Assembly: GCA_031265715.1 (NCBI GenBank)
Contig: JAISCG010000071.1
Location: 1-15,014, forward strand
Origin: Holosporaceae bacterium
GTDB taxonomy: Bacteria > Pseudomonadota > Alphaproteobacteria > UBA3830
Direction of reading: 5' to 3'
DNA length: 15,014 nucleotides
Of this stretch, positions 5,865-13,259 are shown in pieces. The stretch's first letter is position 1. Each line of letters opens with the position of its first letter. The translations under genes and the position numbers were made by a program. The notes below the pieces were generated by a model. It saw nothing but the letters and a program-made list of their open reading frames with translations, was not told where the DNA came from and searched no databases.

Positions 5865-7130
5865 ATGTTACAAAACGATAAAAAAAACAGAAGAGCAGCA
5901 CTGCTGATGTGGTTTGCGGTGCTGGTGTTATTTTTCTACCAGTTTATCGCGAGATCCGCGTTCCCGACTGTGCTGACAGAGCAATTTATGCAATATTTTA
6001 AAACAGACGCAACCGGGATAGGAGTTTTAGCCAGTTGCTATTATTGGATATACACATTCATGCAGATTCCTGCGGGTATATTCGTGGATAGAATCGGTTT
6101 CAAAAAAATTGCCGTGGTTAGCACGGTGATGTGTGCCGGGGGAGTTCTGTTGTTCGTTTCAACATCCAATTACATTGTTGCCGGTTGCGGCCAGGTAATG
6201 CTCGGATTCGGGTCATCGTTTGTGTTGATGCTGGCACTGAAAATAGTTTCAATTTGTTTTCCGAGCAGAGAAGTCGCCATGAAAAGCTCCCTGACGATGG
6301 CTGTCGGTTGTTCCGGCCCGGTTATAGGCGGTCCTGCGGTGGCAGTTTTGGTGAGACATTTCGATTGGATCAGCGTGATGAAGGTATTTGCAATATTCGG
6401 ATTATTTGGAGCGATTTTGATCGGAATTATTATGAAAGAGAGCGAATCTTCCGGAAGTCGGCAGAAGGAAAAATCCATCTTTGAATCTCTGAAAATGATC
6501 ATGACTTCGCGTCAAATTTGGATATTGTCGCTGTATTCGATGGCGCAGTACGCTCCTCTGAGTGCGCTCGGAGATTTGTGGGGAGTGTCTTTTTTGAAAA
6601 AAGCCTACGGGATTGACTCTGCAACGGCATCTTTCGCAAATAATATGCTCTACGTGGGGATGGTGGTCGGTTCGCCGTCATTCGCTTACCTGGCGGGAGT
6701 TTTAAACAGCTACAAAAAACCCATGGTTATCGGAATAATCGGAGCAACGGTAAGTTTTGCAATCATGTTGGTGTGTACGGGATTGCCTCTGGAAGCTGCG
6801 TTTTTCCTGTTTTTTACCACCGGATTTTCCTGCGGTGCGACGCTCGCCTATCCTCTTTCGATGATGATGTTTCCGCCCTATGTCAGAGGCACGGTTTCCG
6901 GATTTGTAAACACGATATGCATGACCAGCGGAATAGTTTTGATGCCGTTGGTGGGGTATATTGTGAACCGGTCATGGGACGGCACCGTCGAAAACGGAGT
7001 AAACGTGTACAGTGTTAATGATTTCAGGATCGGATTAACGTCGGTCTTGGTGTTTTTGGCGGGAGGAGTGCTGCTTTCTTTCCTAATAAAAGACAGATCC
7101 CCCGGAGAAAGCGTCGAAGAAACACAATAA
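5865..7130 (+). CDS. Major facilitator superfamily transporter
   Basis: The 421-residue product is an inner-membrane MFS carrier with about 12 membrane segments in two halves. The family motif A is GIFVDRIGFKK (71-81) in the loop between helices 2 and 3, and a weaker copy lies near residues 278-285. A hydrophilic loop at about 191-213 (KESESSGSRQKEKS) separates the halves. Start ATG 5865 was chosen because GAGG (5855-5858) lies six bases upstream; ATG 5853 and GTG 5844 are in frame but lack a ribosome binding site. The gene stands alone between a terminator and a stem-loop. The substrate cannot be read from the sequence; carriers of this general type in intracellular bacteria import amino acids, organic acids or other host metabolites, which is only a guess here. 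Confidence 0.88.
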   Translation: MLQNDKKNRRAALLMWFAVLVLFFYQFIARSAFPTVLTEQFMQYFKTDATGIGVLASCYYWIYTFMQIPAGIFVDRIGFKKIAVVSTVMCAGGVLLFVSTSNYIVAGCGQVMLGFGSSFVLMLALKIVSICFPSREVAMKSSLTMAVGCSGPVIGGPAVAVLVRHFDWISVMKVFAIFGLFGAILIGIIMKESESSGSRQKEKSIFESLKMIMTSRQIWILSLYSMAQYAPLSALGDLWGVSFLKKAYGIDSATASFANNMLYVGMVVGSPSFAYLAGVLNSYKKPMVIGIIGATVSFAIMLVCTGLPLEAAFFLFFTTGFSCGATLAYPLSMMMFPPYVRGTVSGFVNTICMTSGIVLMPLVGYIVNRSWDGTVENGVNVYSVNDFRIGLTSVLVFLAGGVLLSFLIKDRSPGESVEETQ

Positions 7131-7143
7131 TTTTCCCCGACAG

Positions 7144-7183
7144 CTCACCCGTTCAAGCGTGGCTGACTTCCGCTAAGGGTGAG
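7144..7183 (+). terminator. Stem-loop after the MFS gene, possible terminator
   Basis: CTCACCC (7144-7150) pairs perfectly with GGGTGAG (7177-7183), and inside it AGCG (7156-7159) pairs with CGCT (7171-7174). It begins 14 bases after the stop codon. Only a short GGTTT follows, so it is weak as an intrinsic terminator and may act mainly as a 3' end stabiliser. Confidence 0.4.
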
Positions 7184-7215
7184 GGTTTCTGCATAACCTG
7201 AGGAAATTTCGATCG

Positions 7216-7337
7216 GCATTCCCTTGCCGCCCGTCGCATTAGATTAGGCGTTTCATCTTGCCATTGCGAGCGGGGCGAAGCGATCCGGGGCTAAAATTCA
7301 GGCGAACGATTAAATGAGACGGGTGGTAAGAGGCTGC
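7216..7337. repeat. Long imperfect inverted repeat around a CATTGCGAG-type palindromic repeat
   Basis: The left arm (about 7216-7243) and right arm (about 7309-7337) are complementary over nearly 30 bases with a few mismatches and G-U pairs; the core match is CTTGCCGCCCGTC (7223-7235) against GACGGGTGGTAAG (7318-7330). Between the arms lies CATTGCGAG...GCGAAGCGATCC (7262-7286), a partly self-complementary unit resembling a repeat that I recall from many bacterial genomes, including Rickettsia. The whole may be a small non-autonomous or palindromic element. No transposase frame, clear target duplication or coding potential is seen in this gap. Confidence 0.5.
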
Positions 7338-7354
7338 AGTGAAAAAATTCCGAC

Positions 7355-7383
7355 TTGTCTTCACAGATAACAAACGTTAATAT
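7355..7383 (+). promoter_or_regulatory. Candidate sigma-70 promoter of the glycosyltransferase genes
   Basis: TTGTCT (7355-7360) and TAATAT (7378-7383) are 17 bases apart. Transcription would start near 7390, 21 bases before the GTG chosen as the start of the first glycosyltransferase. The promoter lies just outside the right arm of the inverted repeat. Confidence 0.5.
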
Positions 7384-7410
7384 TCAAACGCAGAAGCGGG
7401 GGTGTGTTTT

Positions 7411-8238
7411 GTGAGTGTCAGTGGTGTTTTTCGAAAAACAGCGTTTTTGTTTCTTGTGTATTTTTCCGTAAAAATCAATGCGTTAGAGTGTGATGCCGTC
7501 TATGTTGTGAATCTTAAAAATGATTCGGATCGTCCCGAAAAAATAAAAAATCAACTGAATAAATTTGATATTAAATTTCAATTTTTTAAAATAATAGACG
7601 GATCTGATATTAATATTGTAAATATAGAAACAGGAATAACGGAGGACAAGAGACATTTTCACGAAAATTGCCGCGGGTCGGTCAGATATTCCGTGCGTGG
7701 CGATCAGGTGGAATTTAAATACAGTGCCGGCACTCGCAGAATTCTCGACGGCGAAGAATTAAGTCATATCCTGAGTCATCTGAAAATTATCCGTGATATC
7801 GTGAGGAACAACTATAAAAAAGTTATAATTTTTGAAGATAAAATTTTTTTCGAAAAGAATTTTTCAAGAGATTTGAAAAAGACTCTGAAAAATGCTCCCG
7901 ACGATACCGACATGTTGTTTTTGGACGTTGGAGTTTATCACAATTGTTCTTCTTCTCCCCATTTTATCAGCCCGGGAGAACTCCTGCGATGTTTTGAGCG
8001 ACTCTATCCGAATAATGAATATATCGTAAGACTCAACAGCGAAAACGGAGGAGTTTTCGGTTCCCACGCCTATGTCGTAACTTTTGACGGAGCAAAAAAA
8101 ATTCTCAAAAATTCCGCCGTCATCCAATGGCCTGTCAAAGATCATATCATGATGATTAAAGGTGTTTCGCGCTACGCAGCCAGAAAAAAAATTGTATACG
8201 TCAACGACGAAAAATCCGAAAACGGAGATAAACAATGA
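7411..8238 (+). CDS. Exported family-25 glycosyltransferase-like protein with altered catalytic motif
   Basis: The product resembles GT25 enzymes, which transfer sugars, often galactose, in lipopolysaccharide or glycoprotein synthesis. Start GTG 7411 follows GGGGG (7398-7402) by eight bases and gives 275 residues; GTG 7402 is an alternative. An N-terminal signal peptide is visible: basic FRKT, hydrophobic core, likely cleavage after INA (residue 24). The domain opens with YVVNLKNDSDRPEKI (31-45), which resembles the GT25 start. The acidic metal-binding motif reads FEDK (141-144), where the next gene has FEDD, so the second aspartate is lost, and the region matching GEIGVTYSH in the next gene reads GEELSHILSH. 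Catalysis is therefore doubtful. Codons in its first half are very AT-rich: 9 G+C in the 60 bases 7561-7620. It overlaps the next gene as ATGA. Confidence 0.75.
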   Translation: MSVSGVFRKTAFLFLVYFSVKINALECDAVYVVNLKNDSDRPEKIKNQLNKFDIKFQFFKIIDGSDINIVNIETGITEDKRHFHENCRGSVRYSVRGDQVEFKYSAGTRRILDGEELSHILSHLKIIRDIVRNNYKKVIIFEDKIFFEKNFSRDLKKTLKNAPDDTDMLFLDVGVYHNCSSSPHFISPGELLRCFERLYPNNEYIVRLNSENGGVFGSHAYVVTFDGAKKILKNSAVIQWPVKDHIMMIKGVSRYAARKKIVYVNDEKSENGDKQ

Positions 8239-9092
8239 AAAAATTGCTCCTTTTATTTGCGATTGTATGTTTTCCGGCCGAAAATTCACAAAAAACGGAA
8301 GCCTATGATATTGTCTATGTTATAAATTTAGACAGGACTCCGGAGCGTTTCGAAAAAACAAACGATCAGCTTTGCAAAAGCGGGATAAAGTGCCTGAGGT
8401 TCAGTGCAGTTGACGGATACCTCGTGAAACTTTCCGATCAATCATCCGGAGAAGTTATTTCCGGAAAAGAATCCGGTGAAAAAATAAAAAAATATTTTCG
8501 CGAAAAGCATCCGGTGTTATATCGCGTAACCTACGGCGGAAAATATAAAAGCGCCGAGTTCGATTTGTTCGTAAAATACAGAAGATTCAGCGCGGGAGAA
8601 ATCGGAGTTACCTACAGTCACAGAGCGATTTGGGCTGATGTTGTGAAGAATAATCGTCAAAATGTTGTGGTTTTTGAGGACGACGTAATTTTGTCGGAAA
8701 ATTTCAAAAAAGATTTGGAAGAGTTAATTCATAATATTCCCGAAGATGCAGATATAACTTTTATCGGAGTCGGTAGGCGACCGGATAAAAGAATTTCCTA
8801 TCCGAATATCGATAATATTTTTCGAAATTTTGATCATGTTCCCGGAAACGATGTGGTGGCGAAAATCCAACCGACAAATTTCGTCTACGGAATGTACGCA
8901 TATATAGTAAGCGCAAAGGGAGCTAAAAAACTTTTGGAACTCACGAATCGCAGTGAATATCAGGTTGATGATATCATTTTTCAGCAGGGCGGCATAAATA
9001 AGGGAATTATCAAAGCCTACGTTGCGAAAAAGAAAATGTGCTATCCGGATTGCACAAATTCCGAAATTAGAAAAATGGGACGTTCCTTCTGA
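8235..9092 (+). CDS. Exported family-25 glycosyltransferase
   Basis: This 285-residue paralog of the preceding gene keeps the GT25 features: IVYVINLDRTPERFEK (26-41) at the nucleotide-sugar end, GEIGVTYSHRAIW (121-133), FEDD (147-150) as the likely metal-binding motif, and a late VDD (244-246). A signal peptide is likely: MKK, a leucine-rich core, and cleavage near TEA (21-23). A signal peptide is unusual for bacterial GT25 enzymes, which normally work in the cytoplasm on nucleotide sugars. The enzyme may act in the envelope, or outside the cell or in a host compartment, where a donor would have to be present. Acceptor and sugar are unknown. GGAG at 8224-8227 and the ATGA overlap indicate translational coupling to the first copy. 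Confidence 0.85.
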   Translation: MKKLLLLFAIVCFPAENSQKTEAYDIVYVINLDRTPERFEKTNDQLCKSGIKCLRFSAVDGYLVKLSDQSSGEVISGKESGEKIKKYFREKHPVLYRVTYGGKYKSAEFDLFVKYRRFSAGEIGVTYSHRAIWADVVKNNRQNVVVFEDDVILSENFKKDLEELIHNIPEDADITFIGVGRRPDKRISYPNIDNIFRNFDHVPGNDVVAKIQPTNFVYGMYAYIVSAKGAKKLLELTNRSEYQVDDIIFQQGGINKGIIKAYVAKKKMCYPDCTNSEIRKMGRSF

Positions 9093-9143
9093 TTTATAAA
9101 AATGTTACAATTTATCCGAAATAAAAATATTCGGAGTAGATGT

Positions 9144-9743
9144 ATGAAAACAATTGTTTTTTGTGAGTTGGTGGCGTTGTTGTTTTGTACCGCGTGCGAT
9201 CCCGTGACCATAGCTTTTGGCGGAACGGCCCTTGCCGGAGCAACTTCAGTCCGGAATCAGGAGGGAATTACGGGGAGTATTTCCGATACGAAATTGCAGA
9301 GCATGGTAAATCACGCTTTGTTTAAGGAAGATAAAGAGCTTTTTAATAAGGTCGAATTGTCGGTAAAACACGGAACGGTCGTCGTTATCGGATATGTGGA
9401 CGAGGAATCTCAGCATGACAGAATAATGGAAATAGTGAAAAGCGTAAAAGGAGCAACCGAGGTCTATGACGAAATAAAAGTACAGGAAGCTCCGCGGGCC
9501 GCCGATCTGGCAAAAGATGCAGGTATAACGTCGCGGGTAAAATCCGCATTGCTTTTTGACGGCAACATAGCGTCGTTGAACTACGATGTCACAACGGTAA
9601 AGGGAGTAGTTTACATCTGCGGAACGGCTCAATCAAAATACGAAAGAGACGTTGTTTTTAATCAAATCAGAACCACCTATGGCGTTAACAAAGTTGTCTC
9701 TTACATAAAAATAAACGGTAAAAACAGTAAGGAAAGCAATTAG
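9144..9743 (+). CDS. BON-domain lipoprotein
   Basis: The 199-residue product is a probable periplasm-facing lipoprotein with two BON domains, at about 48-113 and 124-190; such proteins bind phospholipid and help maintain the outer membrane. Start ATG 9144 lies seven bases after GGAG (9133-9136) and puts the signal sequence at the N-terminus; ATG 9102 would place 14 polar residues before it. The likely lipid-carrying cysteine is C18 in FCTAC-DPV, although a cysteine at the -3 position makes the lipobox imperfect. GITGSISDTKL (41-51), then LNYDVTTVKGVVYICGTAQS (145-164) and VNKVVSYIKI are typical of the alphaproteobacterial family. Its TAG shares one base with the GTG of comM, implying a two-gene unit. 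Confidence 0.85.
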   Translation: MKTIVFCELVALLFCTACDPVTIAFGGTALAGATSVRNQEGITGSISDTKLQSMVNHALFKEDKELFNKVELSVKHGTVVVIGYVDEESQHDRIMEIVKSVKGATEVYDEIKVQEAPRAADLAKDAGITSRVKSALLFDGNIASLNYDVTTVKGVVYICGTAQSKYERDVVFNQIRTTYGVNKVVSYIKINGKNSKESN

Positions 9744-11248
9744 TGCAGGCCAACATAGAAACGGTTTCGTTCATCGGGATTTCTGCAATAGGAATAGACG
9801 TCCAGATTCAGATGCTGAACGGGCTTCCGGCTTTCACGATTGTCGGATTGCCGGATAAAACGGTGGCGGAGTCGCGGGAGAGAATAAGGGCGTGTCTTTT
9901 TTCGATGGGAATTTCTCTGCCCGCCAAAAGAATTACGGTAAATCTGGCGCCGGCCGATGTTCAAAAAGAAGGAAGCCACTACGATCTTCCCATTGCGTTG
10001 GCTCTCCTGGCTGCAATGGAAATAATTCACCGGGATGACGTCGCCGATATCATTGCCGTCGGAGAACTTTCTCTCAGCGGAGCGGTGACGAGGGTGCCGG
10101 GAGTTTTGCCGGCGGCGATTTATGCAAAATCCAAAAATAAGGCGATTGTGTGCCCGGAAGAATGCGCGCAGGAAGCTCTCTGGGCCGGGGAAAATTCCAT
10201 ATTGGCTCCGAAAACATTGCTGTCTCTGGTGAATCACTTTAAAGGCGAGCAGATTTTACCGAAAATTACGACACAGCCTCCGGATCTCAGCAAACATTCC
10301 TCCGGTTTCGGCTGTTTCAGCGATATAAAAGGACAGTTGATGGCAAAGCGGGCGATGGAGATTGCCGCCGCCGGAGCGCATAACATGCTGATGCTCGGGC
10401 CTCCGGGAGTCGGAAAATCTTTGTTGGCGTCCAGAATTCCGAGTATTTTGCCGCCCATAACACCGGAAGAAGCTCTGGAAGTTACGATGATTCACAGCAT
10501 CGCCGGACAAATCACAAAAATCGGCCTGATTACCGAGAGACCCTACCGGGCTCCGCATCATTCGTCTTCGCTTGTGGCGCTGGTGGGCGGAGGAAGCGGC
10601 GCGAAACCCGGAGAAGTTTCTCTGGCTCATCGCGGGATATTATTTTTGGATGAGTTGCCGGAGTTTTCCCGCCAGGCTCTGGAATCTCTGAGGCAACCTC
10701 TTGAAGCGGGAAAAATCACCATCGCCCGGGCCGATAATCACGTGACATATCCGGCCAGAATTCAGCTGATCGCGGCAATGAATCCGTGTCGCTGCGGATA
10801 CATGGGAATCTCCGGCAAGGAGTGTAATCTTGCTCCGAGGTGCGGCAGTGATTATTTGCGAAAAATATCCGGGCCGATGCTGGACAGAATCGACATATTT
10901 ATTGATGTTCCGGATGTGAAAGTTTCGGATTTCGCGCAAAACAAGGAGGATATCGAAAAATCGTCGTTTATTAAAAACAGAGTTATAAAAGCGCGAAAAA
11001 TTCAGTCGGAACGCTACAAAAATCTCGGATTTGCGACAAATGCCGAGGCCAACGGACACGAGCTGGAGCATCATCTGTCGAAACCCGCCGTGGAAATTCT
11101 GCACAAATGCATTGATCTTGCAAAAATTTCGGCGCGCGGATATTACAGAATTATCAAATTGGCTCGAACATTGGCAGACACGGAAGGATCCGACTCCGTG
11201 GGATCGGATCACGTTTCCGAGGCTCTGAGCTACAGGAGAATTACCTGA
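9743..11248 (+). CDS. comM: ComM/YifB family Mg chelatase-like AAA ATPase
   Basis: ComM is a hexameric AAA+ helicase that promotes branch migration during integration of DNA taken up in natural transformation; in species without transformation its role is less clear. The 501-residue product is full length. It has the N-terminal ChlI-like domain (about 15-165), Walker A GPPGVGKS (219-226), Walker B ILFLDE (299-304), sensor MNPC, a cysteine set C349, C351, C361 and C367 typical of the family, the arginine-containing GPMLDRIDI (377-385), and a C-terminal domain with SARGYYRIIKLARTLAD (463-479). The start is GTG 9743, sharing a base with the upstream stop. No other competence gene lies in the window. 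Confidence 0.95.
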   Translation: MQANIETVSFIGISAIGIDVQIQMLNGLPAFTIVGLPDKTVAESRERIRACLFSMGISLPAKRITVNLAPADVQKEGSHYDLPIALALLAAMEIIHRDDVADIIAVGELSLSGAVTRVPGVLPAAIYAKSKNKAIVCPEECAQEALWAGENSILAPKTLLSLVNHFKGEQILPKITTQPPDLSKHSSGFGCFSDIKGQLMAKRAMEIAAAGAHNMLMLGPPGVGKSLLASRIPSILPPITPEEALEVTMIHSIAGQITKIGLITERPYRAPHHSSSLVALVGGGSGAKPGEVSLAHRGILFLDELPEFSRQALESLRQPLEAGKITIARADNHVTYPARIQLIAAMNPCRCGYMGISGKECNLAPRCGSDYLRKISGPMLDRIDIFIDVPDVKVSDFAQNKEDIEKSSFIKNRVIKARKIQSERYKNLGFATNAEANGHELEHHLSKPAVEILHKCIDLAKISARGYYRIIKLARTLADTEGSDSVGSDHVSEALSYRRIT

Positions 11249-11266
11249 ATTCTTCCCGTAGCGTTC

Positions 11267-11299
11267 GGTCAAAAGTTAAGGATTTGCTTATTTTTGACC
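11267..11299. terminator. Stem-loop between converging genes
   Basis: GGTCAAAA (11267-11274) is the exact complement of TTTTGACC (11292-11299), with an inner TAAG/CTTA pairing (11277-11280 with 11287-11290) around a six-base loop. It lies 18 bases after comM and covers the stop codon of the converging repeat-protein gene. The symmetry and the A/T ends suit a bidirectional terminator, although no long T run follows on the + strand. Confidence 0.5.
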
Positions 11300-12157
11300 A
11301 GCACGAAAAGCTTTCCCTAAAATTTCAAATATAGGGGCCATTCTGGCGATTGCTCCTTTCAAAATGGCAACGTTTGTCTTTGGTTTTTCAGCCTCGGCCT
11401 TCACTTCGAGATATATCTTTTCCGCATCTAAAAAGTGTGTCTTAACTTCATTTTGTATATTAATGGTTGCTCTCCGCTCTACATCCGACTGAGCCACCTG
11501 GCCATTTGCAACAGCGACGGCTTCTTTCATATCTTCGTTATCTTCCTGCAATGCATCATAATTTTCCCGCAGCACTCTGTGGTTCTCCTGCAAATCTGCA
11601 TGTTGTGCGGTCAGGTCATCGTGCTTTTTATTTAAATCCTGATGTTGCGTTGTCAGATCATCGTGCCTTCCATTTAAATCCTGATGTTGCGTTGTCAGAT
11701 CATTGTGCTTTTTATTTAAATCCTGAAGTTGCGTTGTCAGATCATTGTGCTTTTTATCTAAATCCTGATGTTGCGTTGTCAGATCATTGTGCTTTTTATC
11801 TAAATCCTGATGTTGCGTTGTCAAATTGTTGAGCTTATCCAATGTTTCGTTATGTTCCTTGAGAAAAGTCTCGAGTGCAGCGGCAAGCGCTCCTTTTTGA
11901 TGTCCCAAGTCTCCTATATTTTGTCCCATCCCCTTTAGCGTATTGTCAATAGTGATGATAAGATTATTATCTGCGGCAGAAAGATGCTGTTCCGGCGTTC
12001 CCGGTTGTCCGTTTCCCTGTGCCGCCGCAGCTTTTTGTGCCGCTGCCGCAGCTTTTTGTGCTGCCGGTGCAGCTTTGGGGCCCGCTGCTTCCGTCGAATC
12101 GAACTGCGTTACTCCTGAAAAAACAACCACAACCGCCACTAAAATACTTTTCTTCAT
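11288..12157 (-). CDS. Exported protein with 14-residue heptad-type repeats, function unknown
   Basis: I do not recognise this 289-residue protein. It has a signal peptide (MKKSILVAVVVVFSG, likely cleavage after EAA at residue 25), then a low-complexity Ala/Gln/Pro/Gly linker (26-56), an ordinary stretch (57-111), and seven 14-residue units from 112 to 209. The first five are almost identical (LTTQHQDLDKKHND type) and the last two have drifted. Leucine recurs every seven residues, which suggests an extended helix or coiled coil, but the second core position is mostly Gln or Lys, so packing would be weak. The C-terminal 55 residues (from about NIQNEVKTHF) are non-repetitive and end with an amphipathic ILKGAIARMAPIFEILGKAF segment. 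ATG 12157 lies seven bases after GGAG; ATG 12160 is also possible. It may be a periplasmic or surface protein; a host-contact role is speculation. Confidence 0.8.
   Translation of the reverse strand: MKKSILVAVVVVFSGVTQFDSTEAAGPKAAPAAQKAAAAAQKAAAAQGNGQPGTPEQHLSAADNNLIITIDNTLKGMGQNIGDLGHQKGALAAALETFLKEHNETLDKLNNLTTQHQDLDKKHNDLTTQHQDLDKKHNDLTTQLQDLNKKHNDLTTQHQDLNGRHDDLTTQHQDLNKKHDDLTAQHADLQENHRVLRENYDALQEDNEDMKEAVAVANGQVAQSDVERRATINIQNEVKTHFLDAEKIYLEVKAEAEKPKTNVAILKGAIARMAPIFEILGKAFRAGQK
11602..11823 (-). repeat. Tandem 42-bp repeats, about 5.3 copies
   Basis: Units begin at 11602, 11644, 11686, 11728 and 11770, with a partial unit at 11812-11823. On the + strand each full unit runs from GTTGCGTTGTCAGATCATTG to TCTAAATCCTGAT with few differences; the two units at 11728 and 11770 are nearly identical. 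The 42-base period equals 14 codons, so copy-number change keeps the reading frame of the repeat protein. Confidence 0.9.
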
Positions 12158-12171
12158 CATTTATCTCCCTG

Positions 12172-12240
12172 TTTATACAAATCTGACTGAACCGATCAAT
12201 CATTGTGACTTTAGTCCACAACAAATTAAAATAGTGTCAA
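12172..12240 (-). promoter_or_regulatory. Candidate promoter region of the repeat-protein gene
   Basis: On the - strand there is a perfect TTGACA at 12240-12235, but no good -10 hexamer at 16-18 bases; the nearest TATAAT-like string, TAAAGT, is 21 bases away. Closer to the gene, TTGATC (12199-12194) and TATAAA (12177-12172) are 16 bases apart, but transcription from there would start at or after the ribosome binding site. Which is used cannot be decided. The gene probably has its own promoter, because 117 bases separate it from mltG. Confidence 0.3.
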
Positions 12241-12276
12241 TTTTTTGTTTTTTTTGGAGATGATATCGAAAAAAAT

Positions 12277-13245
12277 CTATCTTACGTCCGAAATGCTCAT
12301 ATTTCGTATTCGGGCAATGTTGAGTTTATGTTGCTCATAGGTTTTTGCGAAGGCGTGCTTTCCCTCGCCCTCGTACACAAAAAACAGATTGTCCGTTTCC
12401 TGCGGATGCAGCACGGCAATTATGCTTTCTCTGCCGGGATTGGCTATGGGGGTCGGAGGAAGTCCTTCATACACATAGGTATTGTAGGGATCATCGATGG
12501 TTAACTCACTGTATTTCAGCGCATGTCCCAAAACTTCTCCTTTTTTATGAGCGTATATTGCGGTGGGGCAGGATTGTAATTTCATTTTGATCTTCAACCG
12601 ATGAAAATAAACCCCGGCAATTATTTCCCTCTCTATATTGGTCTCTTTTTCCACGATGGACGCCAGCGTCAAAACCTCGTCGGGAGTTTTCAAAATGCAT
12701 TTTTCGGATCTTTTAGGCCACTCTTTTTTGATAAACTCGCGCATAGCCTTCTGAGCCGTCCTGATTATTTCCTGTTTTTGGGTGGGATATTTAAAACAGT
12801 ATGTGTCCGGCAGAAGCGATCCTTCCGGAGGGATTTCCGTTACTTCGCCGAGCAAATCTTCATTTTTGTTCAGTCTCTCCATAAATCGGACGACGGAAAA
12901 ACCTTCCGGAATCGTGATTTTATGTACCACGACTTTTCCGGAAGCGATTATTTCTATCGCATCGAACAGAGAAATGTGCTCGGTTAAAACATATTCTCCG
13001 AATTTCGCGGCATGTCCGAAAAATTTCATAATTTTTACGAGAATTTTTGCGATCACAAAATCATCGGCGATGTTTTTTTCGGTCAATGCGCGGGAAAAGC
13101 CGTCGTCATCCGTACGCTCCGCCAGAAAATTTCGCTTCGGTACATAATTCGATTTTTTATGCAGATGTCGGACGAAAAACGTCGTCGACAGCAAAAAAAA
13201 TCCGACCAGGAAACCGACAATCTTGTTCCTACTGCTTCTTTGCAC
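12277..13245 (-). CDS. mltG: Endolytic murein transglycosylase MltG
   Basis: MltG is an inner-membrane enzyme that cuts nascent peptidoglycan strands and so helps set glycan length. The 322-residue product has one N-terminal membrane helix (about 9-26) and a periplasmic YceG-type catalytic domain. Motifs include IPEGFSVVRF (112-121), LPDTYCF (145-151), ASIVEKET (195-202) with the catalytic glutamate E199, LQSCPTAIYA (223-232), PYNTYVYEGLPPTPIANPG (253-271) and FFVYEGEGKHAFAKTYEQH (288-306). The family usually has Asp where C226 stands in LQSCPT. The start is GTG 13245, directly preceded by an in-frame TAA, so nothing longer is possible. It follows fabF by 14 bases, the usual acpP-fabF-mltG order. 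Presence of MltG implies the organism still makes peptidoglycan. Confidence 0.95.
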   Translation of the reverse strand: MQRSSRNKIVGFLVGFFLLSTTFFVRHLHKKSNYVPKRNFLAERTDDDGFSRALTEKNIADDFVIAKILVKIMKFFGHAAKFGEYVLTEHISLFDAIEIIASGKVVVHKITIPEGFSVVRFMERLNKNEDLLGEVTEIPPEGSLLPDTYCFKYPTQKQEIIRTAQKAMREFIKKEWPKRSEKCILKTPDEVLTLASIVEKETNIEREIIAGVYFHRLKIKMKLQSCPTAIYAHKKGEVLGHALKYSELTIDDPYNTYVYEGLPPTPIANPGRESIIAVLHPQETDNLFFVYEGEGKHAFAKTYEQHKLNIARIRNMSISDVR

Positions 13246-13259
13246 TTAATTACTCAAAA

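Noticed and set aside
9743..11248. ComM as evidence of a competence locus in the window.
   Set aside because: ComM is widespread in bacteria not known to be competent, and no other uptake gene is present here.
10640..11272. A 210-codon frame on the - strand.
   Set aside because: It is the antisense of comM, rich in Arg, Ser and Phe with no recognisable motif.
11602..11823. Regular spaced repeats that might suggest a CRISPR array.
   Set aside because: The 42-bp units are contiguous with no unique spacers and encode protein repeats in frame.
11467..11832. A 121-codon frame on the + strand with repeated Phe-Tyr-Leu-Asn-Pro units.
   Set aside because: It is the antisense of the tandem 42-bp repeats; the periodicity follows from the repeat gene on the other strand, and there is no ribosome binding site or family likeness.
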